From NCBI GenBank assembly GCA_037954665.1, contig JBBMOL010000092.1:3100001-3164000 (forward strand): a stretch of DNA of 64,000 nucleotides, written 5' to 3'. Below the pieces are notes generated by a model. It saw nothing but the letters and a program-made list of their open reading frames with translations, ran no database searches and had not been told where the DNA came from. The stretch is from Laguncularia racemosa. Taxonomy: Eukaryota > Streptophyta > Magnoliopsida > Myrtales > Combretaceae. The translations under genes and the position numbers were made by a program. This document shows, piece by piece, positions 25,838-38,658 of the stretch; position 1 is the stretch's first letter, and each line of letters starts with the position of its first letter.

Positions 25838-28757
25838 ATGCATATAGTAGCTTGGAATATTAGAGGGCTAAATGACCCCATCAAGGTGGCGGATGTTAGA
25901 CGAATTTGCAATGATAAAAAAATAAGTTTTATAGGTTTGCTAGAGACTAAGGTGAACCCGGCGAATGAAATATCAATTAAGAACGCCTTGGGTGCACATT
26001 GGCAAGTGAGAACAAATGAGATTGCTCGGAAACGTATGTGGCAGACTTGAAAGCCTAGAGATTGACATGTCAGCGTAAAGATGGAACACACTCAATTTAT
26101 GCATTGGAAAGCCATAAATTTGAGATCCAATTCCACTCTTTTTGTAAACTTTATCTACACTTCCAACAATGATAAAGAAAGAAGAACCCTATAGAGTAAC
26201 CTTGAGAACTTAGCTCGGTCACTAAACCAAGATCCGTGGCTGGTTCTTGGAGACTTCAATTCAACTAAATCTCCTTCGGAAAAATTGGGTGGGAGAATGT
26301 AGCTTACGGATGCGATGGTGGAGCTATAGAGTTGTATTACACATTCGGAATTGGAGGACTTGAGCTATGTTGGGGATTTTTTCACTTGGTCTAACCAGCA
26401 AGAGCATAACCCAATATTACGAAAGTTGGATAAGATCATGGTGAACCAACATTGGCTAGGCATGCTCCCCAAAACACAAGCAAAGTTCATATCCCCTACC
26501 CTTTCCGACCACTCCCTTGCAATCACTTGCATGGACTTTAACTTGGGTAGTAGGAAAACACCCTTCAAGTTCTTTAACTTTTGGATTGAACACAAAAGCT
26601 TCAAAGACTTAGTGACCAGCACATGGAGGACAAATATTAGAGGATCCAAGATGTTTCAAATTGTTAGAAAACTCAGATTACTCAAGCAAGTGCTTAGGCA
26701 ATTGAATAGAAATGAATACTCCTACCTTCTGAACAAGGTACAGATGGCAAAAGCCATATTACACCTTCTACAAGCCTCTATCCTTGGGAGCAGAGATAAA
26801 TCTAGCATGGAGGAGGAAAAGAAGGCATACAAGGTATACTATTTGCTTAGAGGAGCTGAGGAAAGTTTCTACAAACAGAAATCAAGGTCTCATTAGCTAA
26901 AATTGGGGGACAAGAGTACTTCTTATTTCCACAAAACCATGAGGAACTTACATAACCGTAGCTCCATCCATCGCTTATTCAGAGACGATGGTAGTGAGGT
27001 AATTGGGGATGTAGAAGTTAAAGCATTAGCAGTAGAACACTTCCAGTGGCTCTATGACAGCCCATCATCCAACCTTAGCCCGGAGGATGTGAGTAACCTA
27101 GTAACTTGGAAATTGAGTCATCAACAACAGCTTGAGTTGGATGTAAGTTTGAAAAACTAACCCACCTATGCTTGAGTTGGATGTAGTGAGGCGATTAGGG
27201 ATGTAAGTCATCACTAAGAATTCCCAATTCTCTCTTCACTGGAAATGTAAGTTTGAAAAACTAACCCACCTATGCTTTGCAGACAATCTCCTCATATTCT
27301 CTAAAGAAAATCTTGAATCGGTCTCCTTGATCAAAGAGACGCTTCAGTGGTTCCACTCAATTTCGGGCTTGGAGGTGAATAACAGCAAAAGCAACATATT
27401 CTTCTCTCATGTTCCTGAGGGAGTGAAGGAGGATATTCTCAGGTATACCCAGTTTCAGGAAGGAAAGTTGCTAGTTCGATACTTAGGTCTACCAATATCA
27501 TCTACTAAGCTCTGAAAAGAAGACTATTATGCCTTGTTGGAGAGGATATTGGCTCGCATCACATCTTAGACATCCAAATATCTCTCATCTGCTGGAAGAT
27601 TGCAGTTACTCAAGTCAGTCCTTATCTCTATACAAGTTTACTGGGGTAATGTATTCCTACTTTCCAAATATGTCATTTGGAAGATAGATAGCTTACTTAG
27701 AAATTTTCTTTAGAGCGAAACCCCTCACACATATTCCAAGGCTAAAGTTAGATGGAGTGAAGTTTGCAAACCATTAAAATGTGGGGGTCTAGGTATACCT
27801 ACCTTACACCTATGAAATAAGGCCATTCAAATAAAAAACATTTGGCATCTGTGTAAGGAAGGACCAAGGACCTTATGGCCAGAATGGGTTCACTCCATAA
27901 TATTGAAAGGTAGAAGCTTCCGGTCTACCAAAGCTCCTTCTTTATGCTCTTGGTCATGGAAGAAGCTATTAAAGCTTAGAAGTCTAGTCTGCACCAGCTT
28001 CTGTTGGGAATCGAATAACGGCCTTGTCATATCACTCTAAGTAGACTATTGGCTTCCGATAGGCCTATTAGACATGATATTTAGTGCTTGTGAGATAGGT
28101 AATACTGGTTTCCCTCCCACCACCAAACTTTGTTCCCTTATAAAAGGAAATGAATGGTGTATACCTGAGAAATTGTTTTGGAATAATATTCAGATTCCTA
28201 CATCTCTCCACCCCAATGCCTCATGTAATGATCGCTTCCAATGAATCCATTCTAGCACGGGTGAGTACACAACAAAGAGTGGATATGCTTTTCTTAAACC
28301 TCCGTCTTTTATGGTGCCTTGGTTTAAAGTGATCCGAAACGAACACTCATTACCAAGACATTCATTTATCTTATGATTAGCTTGGTTAAATAAACTCTCT
28401 ACCCTAGACAAGCTGATTTCATGGGGCGTCACCTTTGCTGCAACCTTTTTCCTGTGCCGTCAATGCCCGGAAGACCACTCCGACTTGTTCTTCAATTGTA
28501 GCTATTCCCCCCTAATCTGGAGCACGGTGTGTGACCATCTCCATTGCCCTTCCTCCTTTAAAAGTTGGCAAGGTGTTACCATATCCTTGATGGCCTCAGC
28601 TAACTCCAATTCTACCACCTTCCAAAGACGGAGTGTTGGCCTAGCTGAGATAGTCTACTGCATCTGGAGAGTCCGCAACAATGTACGCTTAGGGCATAAC
28701 CTTCCTAAGTGGGGTTTAGTCGTGAACCAAATTAGAGTTTACTCTATACTATTGTAA
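25838..28757 (+). pseudogene. LINE ORF2 (endonuclease and reverse transcriptase), broken
   Basis: Starts MHIVAWNIRGLNDP at 25838, 21 bases past ORF1, a typical AP-endonuclease start. The next motifs fit: FIGLLETKV (catalytic Glu), VLGDFNST near 26250, a GDFFTW segment and SDHSLAI near 26505 (catalytic His). After 27160 the RT fingers and palm are missing; the sequence resumes at about 27215 with the segment around THLCFADNLLIFS (the usual FADD is FADN), then the thumb-like VRYLGLPIS and GRLQLLKSVL segments (27480-27620). The tail around 28440-28690 has C..C and H/C spacing of a zf-RVT domain. Stops occur throughout. The protein of intact relatives nicks target DNA and reverse transcribes the element RNA. 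Confidence 0.75.
27129..27278 (+). repeat. Scrambled filler DNA at the RT deletion junction
   Basis: A 32-bp segment (tgtaagtttgaaaaactaac...) occurs at 27142-27173 and again at 27247-27278, and gcttgagttggatgta occurs at 27129-27144 and 27170-27185. The second occurrence of the first is the in-frame RT sequence, so the first is filler copied from downstream, and the second copy of gcttgagtt is filler copied from upstream. Confidence 0.75.
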
Positions 28758-28892
28758 CCTTGCTATAGTAGTACTGTTATTTCTACTTTTGTATTCGTGA
28801 TTATGATGTAATTTTATCCATCCTTAACGGCTATATAACATTTGGATATTAATAAAATTTAACTTATCAAAAAAAAAAGATACCATAAATAT

Positions 28893-29106
28893 ATATCTCA
28901 AAACACTAACACGGTGCATAAATCTCATTCTAAAAATAAATTTTTTATTTTTGATAACATTGAGGTACAAAATCATAATATTTAGAGCCACAAATTGAAC
29001 AAACCCTTCTCGTACTATCAGTTAAGAACTTTACCCTTGAGAAGAAATTGATACCGGAAAGTAACAAAAACCTGTGTTCAGTGATTGTTGTCAGCATCTT
29101 ACAAGC
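28893..29106. other. Spacer and 3' region of the S4-domain gene
   Basis: Lies between the LINE target duplication and the stop codon of the minus-strand S4 gene. Probably 3' UTR of that gene. No polyadenylation signal singled out. Confidence 0.4.
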
Positions 29107-32100
29107 TTATAGAAATCTAATGAGCTCAACTGCAAACTTTCCCTTTTTTGTTATGTTGATATGCCCAATCTAGATCAAAGAAAAAGGGGGAAAAAAACCC
29201 ATGAAATAAATCAAAAAAAGCTAAAATTAACAAAATGCATCCACTAGGCTGTAGGTAAATAAGACTATTTTGAGTACCTCTAGTCTTCCTTTCCCACTTA
29301 CAGAGACAGTATCCCCACTCTTGAGTGTGGTCCCATTTTTGGTGATAGTGGTCCAATTAACACGAACATCACCACTACTGCAAAGAAAAAGAATAGACAC
29401 ACCTTACCATCGACAGAAATATCTTCTTTCAATTAACATGGAAAAATGAAACAGATGGCTGCCCCGCCACCAAACAGACAAAAATTGGAGCAAGCCATAA
29501 GATTGGTGAGAGAAGTACCGTGACTACTTTGCAATGTAAAAACACCACAACCTTTAAGCAAAGACTAAGTTATTATGGAATCAGTCATATAGATTAATGA
29601 GAATGGAACACGGATTAGAATCAGATAAGATGTGATCTAAATGATTAGCTTCCGATGATTTTGCAATCCAAATGTGCATGATATGTGGAACATGCAAACA
29701 TGGATGCTAGAGGGAACGAAAATGCATCTAGAAGGAAAAGGTGCCTGATTAGAGCAGCCATTTTTGACCGGGATATCTTGAATCCAGCACTAGCCAAAGC
29801 ATCAACTCTTAGTGATGCTTCTACAGTTTTGAATGCTTTTGTCCTGCAAAAGACGTAAAGCTATGACCAATAATTGACTACCACTGCTTGATACATATCT
29901 CATATGTCAGTACTTGTGAGAGCAATCCTGCAAACATAAAATATTTTGAAGAAAGAGCAGCTACCTGGGGGGCTCATATTCAAGAGCAAGCAGTGGTATC
30001 TTTGTACAGGAGACTGAAACATTACCAACCTGCATAAGATGGCATCACAAACAAAATAAAGAAATGCAGAAGAATTGATGGTTTGGATATGCTGTGAATC
30101 CCCAATTCTACAGTCACGTTTCCACTATAATGCACCATATATGGCATAATTTTGAGAATTAAAAATTTTCCACGCAAGTGGAAATACCCCATTACCGGCT
30201 GATAATCTCAGTAGAGATAAAGTGGTCAATGGCAATTTAGTAGGTATAGAGAGAAAAAATATATACAAAATCAAGCAGTTCCTAGGTATCTAACTAATTT
30301 TGCGAATTACTTGGAGAAATCTTGGAGGATGATTGTAAGCTAATCGAAGAAATCTTAGGGACTGCTGACAGGATACATTTTATGCACCTAAGTTGAAAGA
30401 TATTACAAATCAGAGCTATTATTTGATACAAAAAGTATACAACAGCATAGTTATCAGTAAAAATGGATACCTTGTCCAGTGATGATATTACAAAGTCCAC
30501 AAGCTCAGGAACAATAAGAACCTGAGCTCCTTTTTCACCCTGATATGGCAATTCAAGGTTAGGATTAGAAAAGACTAGATGTTGAATACAAGTTTGGATA
30601 GACCTCTTTCAAATGCAAATACACAACAATTGAAAACCTTTTCTAGTTGCATCAAATTGAACAATCAGAATTTTCAGGCCTTCTAACAGTATAAGTAAAC
30701 CAATTAAAATGACTCAGCCTCCATATGCAGACTATGACCTCACAAATACATTGTATCTCCAAGAGCAGATATGTCAATTAAAAACACAGTAAAAGTACAT
30801 TATTGAGCTGATAACATAGCAACTCTCCGCATACTTTCTAATTTTGTTAATAAAATCTAAGGCTGGCATCCGCCCCCTTCCCCCTCCTTCCATGTACAGG
30901 GTTTGCCATTAAAAATAAAATAAAATAAAATAGCAACTCTTCTGAAAGGAAAATACTGATGGACAATCAGAAGAGTAAAATGCTAAAGGTCTTTTTCATG
31001 GGTTGGAATTTTGAGCACTCCATTGAAATTTCGTTCCACTTTTCAATGCAAAAGCCCTACTCGATCATTAAAAATAGATAACTAAACTTGAATCCTAAAT
31101 AGATGATCTTACCTGCAAAATAATGTCTCCCAGCTTCTCCCTAGCAATCCCTGTACCAAGAATTGCGCCAAGGAAGTCTCCATGAGAACAAGGGTCAAAT
31201 GAAAAGTTTCCTGTTATACTGAAAAGGTAACTATTCAACCATATAGAAACAAATGTGAGTGAACTTTCAAGGGGTGATTATGTAGAAGTTGGGCATACTT
31301 CAATGCTGAAACTATATCGGGATCACTAGTCAGAGTTTCAACCGGTCCAACAGATATCCGGCAACGCTCAGCCTGGAAGCCATTCAGTATATCAAGACCA
31401 CAATTTCATAGAAGATAAACATTATGGGAAAAAAAAGAACCAGATTTAACCTGAGGATATCCTCCTTGTGCGATAGCTCTTATATTAGATAATTTCTCCA
31501 ATATAAGCATTGCCTCCTTTTGTACAGGAGGAGTAAGAAAGTCCGTGTGCAAGACAATTTTTCTGGATGATGCCCTGTTACCCTGCATGTGTGAAAAAAA
31601 GTTAAAATCTGAGTGGAGCCTTTTGTTTCACCATTTGCAACCATGGCTCATCAAAGAGGGTGCATAGAACATTTGCATCGTTAGCATGTGACTAGAACTA
31701 ATCCCAGATGAATTGTTTTGGATGGATAGTCATTACCGTTTCAAGGATTTGCTTTACTTCATCAAGAACATTTTTGTCCGCAACTCCTTTCAGTATGTCA
31801 TCTGCATAACATTTTGCAGCTTGTGCCAACTGACATATGTGAGAAGCTTCACAGCATAAAATGTAAAATATCAGTCAAAAGTAAATACAGAGACTCCTTC
31901 AATGAAAGTGAAGCAAACCATATATATCAGATGGAAAATTGTGACACAATCTATTTAGAGTTAAATTTACATCTCAAATTCCATTCGGTCTGTTATGTGG
32001 AAAGGTATTATGCTGAACCCATTTATTAATATATCATGATTGAAACAGTGCTAAAAAATTTAGCGCCTACAGCTACCAACTCTAGCAGTCTTATTCTCCC

Positions 32101-32841
32101 TCTGCTCGTTGCTAAGATTCTGAGAATCGGAAGCTATGAGTTTCCATTTGCTGATCATCATTCTTACAACACAACCAATTTCCCAGGAAAAAAAAAAAAA
32201 AAGGAGTAAACCGGATTCTATCATGTTTTATAGAATTAACCAATCTAGGCCTCAATTGATACCTGACTACTTATACAAGAACCCAAAAATTTGAGATAAT
32301 CATATCGATTTGTTTAAACTGTAATGCGCCATCAATATAATTGCAAAAAAAATTGAGTTTTGAAATAGAGCTGAGTGGTTAGAGCGTGAAACAATAGTTC
32401 GGGTCTTCCGAATCCTAACTAAAAACGCTTGAGATTGTGAATATCGTAAAGATGGCCATATTTTAGTGGCTCCAATTTGTCTTTTGAGTCCAATTACATA
32501 ACATGAATCGCCATTATCAAATCAAATCAAATTGAATCGAATCGAATCACTATGCTTGTTATACTGGGTTTTTTAGTATTAGCAAACCCATTTCATCATC
32601 ACACTTTAGAGGGCCATTTCATCAAACAGTTTTCATGCACTTCCTTTTTATCAAGTAGGTACGACGAACCTGAGTGTCTTCGAGTATAAGGAGAAACTGA
32701 AAGGAAAGATGGTGAAGGAAAGGCATTGGAGTGAGAGAGAGACGTAGGGTGAGAGAGTGAATATGCTTCCACCATTGTTCTTCTTAACATCCAGTACGGT
32801 GTTAGCATTATTCTTATGGAGCTTGTCATTGCTCCCGCCAT
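29107..32841 (-). CDS. YlmH-like S4-domain RNA-binding protein, plastid-targeted
   Basis: Ten coding exons, minus strand, joined: 32841-32670, 31846-31737, 31582-31451, 31372-31299, 31218-31113, 30539-30471, 30029-29965, 29843-29745, 29377-29278, 29169-29107 (990 bp, 329 aa). Phases fit at every junction and the last exon ends in TAA. The first 57 residues are rich in Ser, Pro and Thr with few acids, like a plastid transit peptide. Next come the YlmH-type conserved parts: HTDFLTPP, IAQGGYPQAERCR, CSHGDFLGAILGTGIAREKLGDI, GAQVLIVPELVDFV. The S4 RNA-binding domain is at about residues 245-310 (AGFKISRSKMAALISSGDVRVNW). It resembles Arabidopsis S4-domain proteins of the bacterial YlmH family, which bind RNA; the exact role is not established. 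I used the ATG at 32841; an upstream GTG codon is not a plausible start. Confidence 0.9.
29378..29744 (-). other. GC-AG intron in the S4-domain gene
   Basis: The donor after exon 8 reads AG|GCACCT on the minus strand, and exon 9 starts after CAG at 29378-29380. No GT at a nearby position restores the frame, whereas GC donor use gives the conserved ISSGDVRVNW sequence across the junction (AG plus T make Ser). All the other introns are GT-AG. Confidence 0.7.
32361..32425 (+). other. tRNA-like remnant in intron 1 of S4 gene
   Basis: gagctgagtggttagagc (32368-32385) is close to a tRNA A-box region and ttcgggtcttccgaatcc (about 32397-32414) is a broken B-box. It lies antisense to the host gene. 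A SINE head or tRNA pseudogene is likely; no intact cloverleaf is evident. Confidence 0.4.
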
Positions 32842-34464
32842 AGCCACTGCACTCTAACTATCTAGGAAATCCGAAAATCTCGTTCAATTGAAAATAGGGA
32901 AACAATTGTAAATAACACCAACCTCTGCGTTTTTTTTTTTTTACTGAAAGAATAAATGTCCTACTAATTTATCAAAGTTTAATAAGTGTTTACTCCACAC
33001 TTTATAAATTCAGGGTATATTTCCATTAAGATTAAAGAAGTTTAGGGTTATTTGTAATTACTTGGCCAAAGAGAAAGGTTATTTCTAATTTTTCTAAAAA
33101 TAAATAGATATATAAATCGTATATGTATATCTCTATATTTATTATATGTGATTGAGAAGAATAATAAAGAATTAAAAACAAATAGAGAATAAAGAAGAAA
33201 ATTAAGTATAACAAAATATTTATAACTAACAGAGTTCCTTTGTATCTAATATTATATATATACATATATATATATATATTGACGTTAATAATCCTTCTAA
33301 TTTTTTATCGGGAAAAATATAGTCGACATGTTCATCCCAAGTCCCAACACCGACATATCGGCAGGCCTAGTTAATGGGTATGGAGATGACTTAGCTTTAC
33401 ATTATATAGAGTGCTATTTGTGGAAGTAACAAAGGATAAAATTAACAATGTTCTCATTTCTTTTCTTTTCTTTTTTATAATCCTATCTTTATTTTCGTAA
33501 AATCGATTTAAGTTTCAAATTTACTATTTAATTATATATATGAAATTTTTAATATTAACCATTATTAAATCCTCATCATTAATATGTAAATTAATAATAA
33601 AATTAAATATTAAACCAATTCCCATTAACAATACAAACAAGATTATAGAAAATTCTATTTTCTTCACAGTCATACATATAGATGAAAATCTAATATCATA
33701 ATATATGCTATGATAGCATTTAGTTATCAATATTTTATGATATTGAACTGAACAAAATATTTAGTCATTTATTTGTTTTACACAACAAACCAAATTACTG
33801 AATAAAATGGATCTCAAAGTATTAAATAAAACCCAAAAAATTGATCATGAAAACTAGATAAAATAAGGAAAATTAGATAGTATTATACAAAAGAAAAAAC
33901 CAATACAATATATAATACAATTCTTTTATCCCATATTTTATACCATTGATAATCAAGTGCTGCCTTATAATACAAAAAATTATTTCACTAGATAATATAA
34001 GTATATTTTCAAAACTCAAACAATAACCTTGTGAAATTTTTATTCTTTTTACCACTATGTTTATGTTAAAACTCTTTTAATGAATTCTTATATTAATATA
34101 AAAAATAATCTTATATCGTTATTTAAATTTACATTTTGTACTACATAAATCAAATATAACACGAAAGATTTATACTACACTCTTCTTCTTGTATAGTATT
34201 GTCATTATCTTCTTGTATTGTCAAAAAAAATTTGGTTTTTTTTTTTTTTTGGTTTGCTTAAAAGTTTTCAAATTGAATTGAAAATTATGGTTGGCTTAGA
34301 AGAATTGATCGAATTGTTTAAAAATAAAAGATATATAATTTTTCTTCTAAAAATAAAGAATTAATGAAATGATATATTAGTATATAAAATCTTTTTACCC
34401 TATATTATAAAAATATAACAACTAAATGTTATTCACTACTCCTTCGTGCTTTTTAAGTGTAAGT

Positions 34465-34530
<66 letters not shown>

Positions 34531-35076
34531 CTTCTTTTATTTATATTTCTCCATCTTGTAATCTAAATTAAGTTGAAAGATTTTGAATATTATCTTATCT
34601 AATCCCATTTTGTGAAGTGTAGATTTTGATACAGATTTAAAATATATATATATATATATATAAACTTGATCTCTCACTGTGCTCATGGTTGAATATTTTT
34701 CTTTTTTATGACTTTAAAATTTGATTTTATCCATACGTCTAAATGCACAAGATTTTCTTGTTAATTATTTCACATATTTGAAAAATTAATAACTTTTGGT
34801 ATATCATTTGTGTTTTGAATTGTGTATTGAAACAATCAAAACGATCTTTCATATTTTAAAAAAGTAAATATTTGATTAATGAATGATAAAAAAAAAAACC
34901 GAAACCACATTTTATAAATTCATTAATAATTGAAAGGGAAAATAGACAAACATAAAAAACTTTATAAATTCATTTGTTGCTCACCACCTTGTGTCACAAC
35001 GCTTTTGAGGCTTTATTAGACATCTTATAACCACAGAGTGGCCAGCACTAGCCACCACCCATAAATGCCCATATAG
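32842..35076. other. Intergenic AT-rich DNA with microsatellites
   Basis: Holds the probable promoter and 5' UTR of the S4-domain gene (32842-33050, CCAAT-free, no clear TATA), then very AT-rich sequence with (AT) runs at about 33251-33279, 34473-34524 and 34643-34660. No gene seen. Confidence 0.5.
34473..34524. repeat. (AT)n microsatellite, about 26 repeats
   Basis: An uninterrupted run of AT dinucleotides about 52 bp long. Confidence 0.9.
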
Positions 35077-35581
35077 TGTTACAATTCTAAGCTCTCGCTA
35101 ACACAATAAGACTTTGCAGCGCTTACTATCCTATCTCTATAATAGTAAGCAAGTCTAATCGTTATATGATTGGCTTAAATTGGCTTGTGTGCTTGTAAAT
35201 AACACGCAAAAAATAAAAAATAAAAAAGGCAACAATAAGAAAAGTGACACATGTAACAATTATAATGAATAACCACACTTTTATTAATATTAAATATACA
35301 AAAAACTATAGTGTGTACATGGGAGAATAATGTGTAAGCAAGTTCCTTAGCCATAAGCAGTTAAGTAGTGATCAAGAGTTTCTATCCATAAGAGTATTCA
35401 CACTTACATAAAAAACTTAAAAGGTGTTTCTAGTTTTCATAGGAGGAGACATTAAAACTATTGAAATAGCAACATACCTAAAAATAAAAACTGTCAAACT
35501 GTTACTCTAAGTAAGATACAATAGAACCCAACTCCTACTATACAATATGTATATAGTGTTATAATGAATGTGATCCTAACA
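35077..35581 (-). repeat. Element F 3' LTR
   Basis: Matches 40291-40758 along its length (shared agtaagcaag, cacttttattaatatt, gacattaaaactattgaaatagcaac blocks). The right end is at cctaaca (35581), followed by the PPT. The left end is less certain: it could start at 35077 (tgttac) or near 35082, since the copies differ by a small indel there. Confidence 0.8.
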
Positions 35582-35594
35582 CCCTCTTCCACTT
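35582..35594 (-). other. Polypurine tract of element F
   Basis: The minus strand reads AAGTGGAAGAGGG directly before the LTR start TGTTAGG. It marks the 3' LTR and the minus-strand orientation. Confidence 0.7.
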
Positions 35595-35689
35595 AAATCT
35601 ATTGATGTCCTCATCCTCATCGATGTGCACTAGAGCTTCAACTTGTTGATGGAGGTCTTTTAGTTGCTGTTGTAGATGTTCTTTCTAAT

Positions 35690-36900
35690 ATAGCATGATG
35701 TCGTCTTTCGTCTCCTAACTATTGTCTTCATCTCCTCAATCTCTCCACTTCACTAAGTGTTCTATGCATTCTTCTCCAATGGTGGAGTCTCTAACAAATC
35801 CTCTCAGCAAGGATATCTTCTATAGCTTAACCAGCATTGAACTTGAACTTAATGTGTGACTGCTTTGATATGTTAAGAGAAGGGTCTTCCATGTTTAAAT
35901 GGTAAGGCTTCAAGATGCTCACATGAAAGATTAGATGGACCTTCAACCATGTAGGTGGCTCAATCTTATATGCAGCTCTTCCAATCCTTGAAACAATAAA
36001 GATTAAACCAATATATTTCTTAATCAATTTTATGTCCTTATTCTTCAATGATCTAATTTGCTCTAGAAGAAGCTTTACGAGGACTTGGTCTCCAACATTA
36101 AATTCTCTAGGTCAGTGCTTTTGATCTACCCACTTCTTCATTCTCTTGGAAACCTTCTCAAGGTAAGCTCTAGTAACTTCTAAACTCTGCTTCCAATCTT
36201 TGGTAAACTAATAAGCTCTAGAACATCTTCCTGTATAAGGTGCAGTCATTGTGTGGGGTAACAATGGTTGCTAACCCGTGATGATCTCAATAGGCCTCTT
36301 GTTATAGAAAGAGTTCCACTGGATGTTGAAACAACTGGGTGATATCCGACAAGTCAACCCAGTTTGGACTGTTGGACACAAAGTGTTACAAGTATTTCTC
36401 CAGCAACCCATTGAATCTCTCTATCTGGACATCGTTTTGTGGCCGATAATTGGAGGTCATGCTCAATTTGGAACTCAAGAGGTTGAATAACTCTATCCAA
36501 AACTTGCCCATAAACCTAGCATCCCTATCACTCATGATGTTTTGGGGCACTCCCTAAAACTTCACGGCATGCTTGAAGAAAAGTTAGATTGCCTCTTCTG
36601 CACTTGAGCTATTTGTGGTTAGGATGAAAGTCGAGTGCTTAGAGAACCTGGCAACAACAAAAAAAAAATTGATGAGTGCTCCCCCACTTTTGGTAGAGAA
36701 GTGATAAAGTCCATGGAGATGCTTTCACATGGTTGAGAAGGCATGGGAAGGGGCTCTAATAGCCTTGCGGGTCTTTGATGCTCAATCTTATTTTGCTGAC
36801 AAGTCAGGCAAGTGTGGGTGTAGTTCATCACATCTTCCTTCATGTCTAGCTAATAGTAGCCTTACTTTAACAAACTCATCACCTTAGTAGTAGCTAATCG
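35690..36900 (-). pseudogene. Element F integrase and chromodomain remnants
   Basis: 36619-36843 holds the integrase zinc-binding part (MKEDVMNYTHTCLTCQQNKIEH, CxxC kept) and the first catalytic segment SMDFITSLPK with its Asp. 35827-36048 is the C-terminal GPY/F-type part (YIGLIFIVSRIGRAAYKIE...HVSILKPYH). Further on, near 35820-35690, a chromodomain-like stretch with EDILAER-, and ECIEHLVKWRD-like sequence in alternating frames resembles the Y-L-V-K-W core of chromoviral chromodomains. The frame is interrupted by several stops. Confidence 0.65.
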
Positions 36901-37635
36901 GGGTGTCTAACCTACAGAGTATTATAGCAGTCCCTCATGATTGCTTTCCTTAAGTTCCCTACCTTAGGAACATATATGTGATGACCCTTGGTGTAGATCA
37001 AACTACCTACGATCTAGAATTCGCGAGTCTTACCCTCTTCAATTAACTGCTTTAAATTCTTGGCTAACTGGTCTTGGCTTAAGTTCTCCTTGATCTGGTA
37101 TTGGATAGTAGTATTGATTCAACTCCAGACTAGTAGGCAATTAGGGCCAAGGAAGCTAAATCTACTCTTCTACTCAGTGTGTATGTTACTTAATTGGTTT
37201 ACTCGCTTTGAGACTCAATCCCCATATCAAACATTACAAGGAATTCCTGCCATCTCACTTACTTGGCAAAGAGTTTAGGTTAAGTTAGAATATGGCCGAT
37301 AGCAGAATTGTCTATCTTTACAAGGAACTTAGATCCCAGCAAATAGTGCTTCCAAGTCCTAAGATAGTGTATAATTGCAAGCAACTCCTTCTCTTAAGCT
37401 GAAAACCTACACTCTATTTGATTTAGTTTCCTACTCTCATATGCTACTTACATCGATAATCTACCTAAAGCAATGTTTAATGCATTTGTGTGGACTTCAA
37501 ACAATTTGGAGATGTTAAGTAGCAAGAGGATTGGCTCCTCGGTCATGATACACTTCAGGTCTTCAAGTGTAGCTGACACTCCTCACCTTATGACCACACT
37601 TGATCCTTCTTCAATAAGTTTGTAAGAGGAGCAAT
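36901..37635 (-). pseudogene. Element F RNase H and RT connection region
   Basis: Between the recognisable RT (ending 37636) and integrase (36900). The position expects RNase H and connection sequence; I can see only fragments, because stops break the frames. Confidence 0.4.
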
Positions 37636-38300
37636 TCATTTGGAATACCCTTCCACAAATTTTCTATAATAGTTAGCAAGTCCCAAAAATGATCTCAACT
37701 CAGTCACACTCTTGGGAACATGCCACTCTTTAATGGCTTCCACCTTAGCCATATCCATTTTGATTTGCCTTGCTTCAACTATGTGCCCAAGGAAGTTAAT
37801 GCACTTATTGGCAAAGGCACACTTCTCTCGCTTCACATACAAATGATTCTCCCAAAGCTTTTGAAAAACCATTCGCAAGTGCTTCACAGGGCCTTGCAAT
37901 GTCCTACTATAAACCACAATGTCATCTAAATAGATAACTACAAATTTATCAAGATATTCTCTAAATACATTATTTATTAAAGTACATAATGTAGTAGGAG
38001 CATTGGTGAGACCCAAGGGCATCACTAGGAACTTATAGGCTCCATAATAAGTAACACAAGTTGTCTTAGGCTCATCACCCTTAGCAATGTGGACTTGATG
38101 ATAACCTGGACAAAAGTCTAGCTTGGTGAAGTACTTTACCCTGCTCGATTGATCAAACAAATCAATAATGAGAGGAATTGGATAATGGCTCTTCACTATC
38201 CACTTGTTAAGAGCCCGATAGTTAATGCAAAGTCTTAAACTCCCACCCTACTTCTTCTAGAATAGAATAGGAGCCCCATATGGTGCTTTTGAGGGACGAA
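37636..38300 (-). pseudogene. Element F reverse transcriptase domain, broken
   Basis: The frame 38196-37636 (186 codons) starts inside the RT: NSHYP-like KSHYPIPLIIDLFDQ, then YFTKLDFCPGYHQV (first catalytic Asp), VMPLGLTNAPTT, and FVVIYLDDIVVYS (the YLDD catalytic pair), followed by the thumb NFLGHIVEA and SFLGLANYYRKFVEGYSK. Intact members make cDNA from element RNA. A stop follows at 37633-37635, and upstream sequence to 38300 continues the fingers with stops in frame. Confidence 0.75.
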
Positions 38301-38658
38301 TGAAGCCCACCTCTAGTAACTCATCCAACTACTTTCTCAACTCTACAAGTTCAAGGGGTGACATTCTGTATGGAGCTTTGGCCGATGGTTTAGCTCCTAA
38401 AACCAATGCAATCTCATGGTCCATAAGTCTTTTAGCAAGTAACTCTTTTGAGAGTTTGTCTGCCATCACAAAACTAAACTCCTGTAGGACACTCTATATT
38501 ACCCTTAGTAGCTCAGGCTTTCCTATATCCTCCTTCTCTGCAAAGACTGCAAGGAAAGTTGGCTCTTAGTGCTTAAGTCATCTCTTAAATTAGAGCACGA
38601 ACAACATCATTGCTCTAATACTCTTAGCATCTTTGCCTCCATTGCTTGCCTTCTTCCT

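Larger units (their letters stand above)
23894..28892 (+). mobile_element. L1-type LINE retrotransposon, internally deleted
   Basis: Plus-strand non-LTR element with CT-rich 5' leader, ORF1 (DUF4283 and zinc-knuckle region), ORF2 (AP endonuclease, partial RT, C-terminal zf-RVT region) and a 3' A-run (28869-28878). The flanks agatacgatgaattta (23894-23909) and agataccataaatata (28878-28893) match at 13 of 16 positions and are probably the target-site duplication; this means the 5' end is close to complete. At about 5 kb it is shorter than usual for plant L1 elements because RT fingers and palm are missing near 27160-27215. Many stops show it is dead. Confidence 0.85.

Noticed and set aside
34473..34524. 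(AT)n tract as an origin, matrix attachment site or cruciform
   Set aside because: It is explained as an ordinary microsatellite; nothing else in the region supports a special role.
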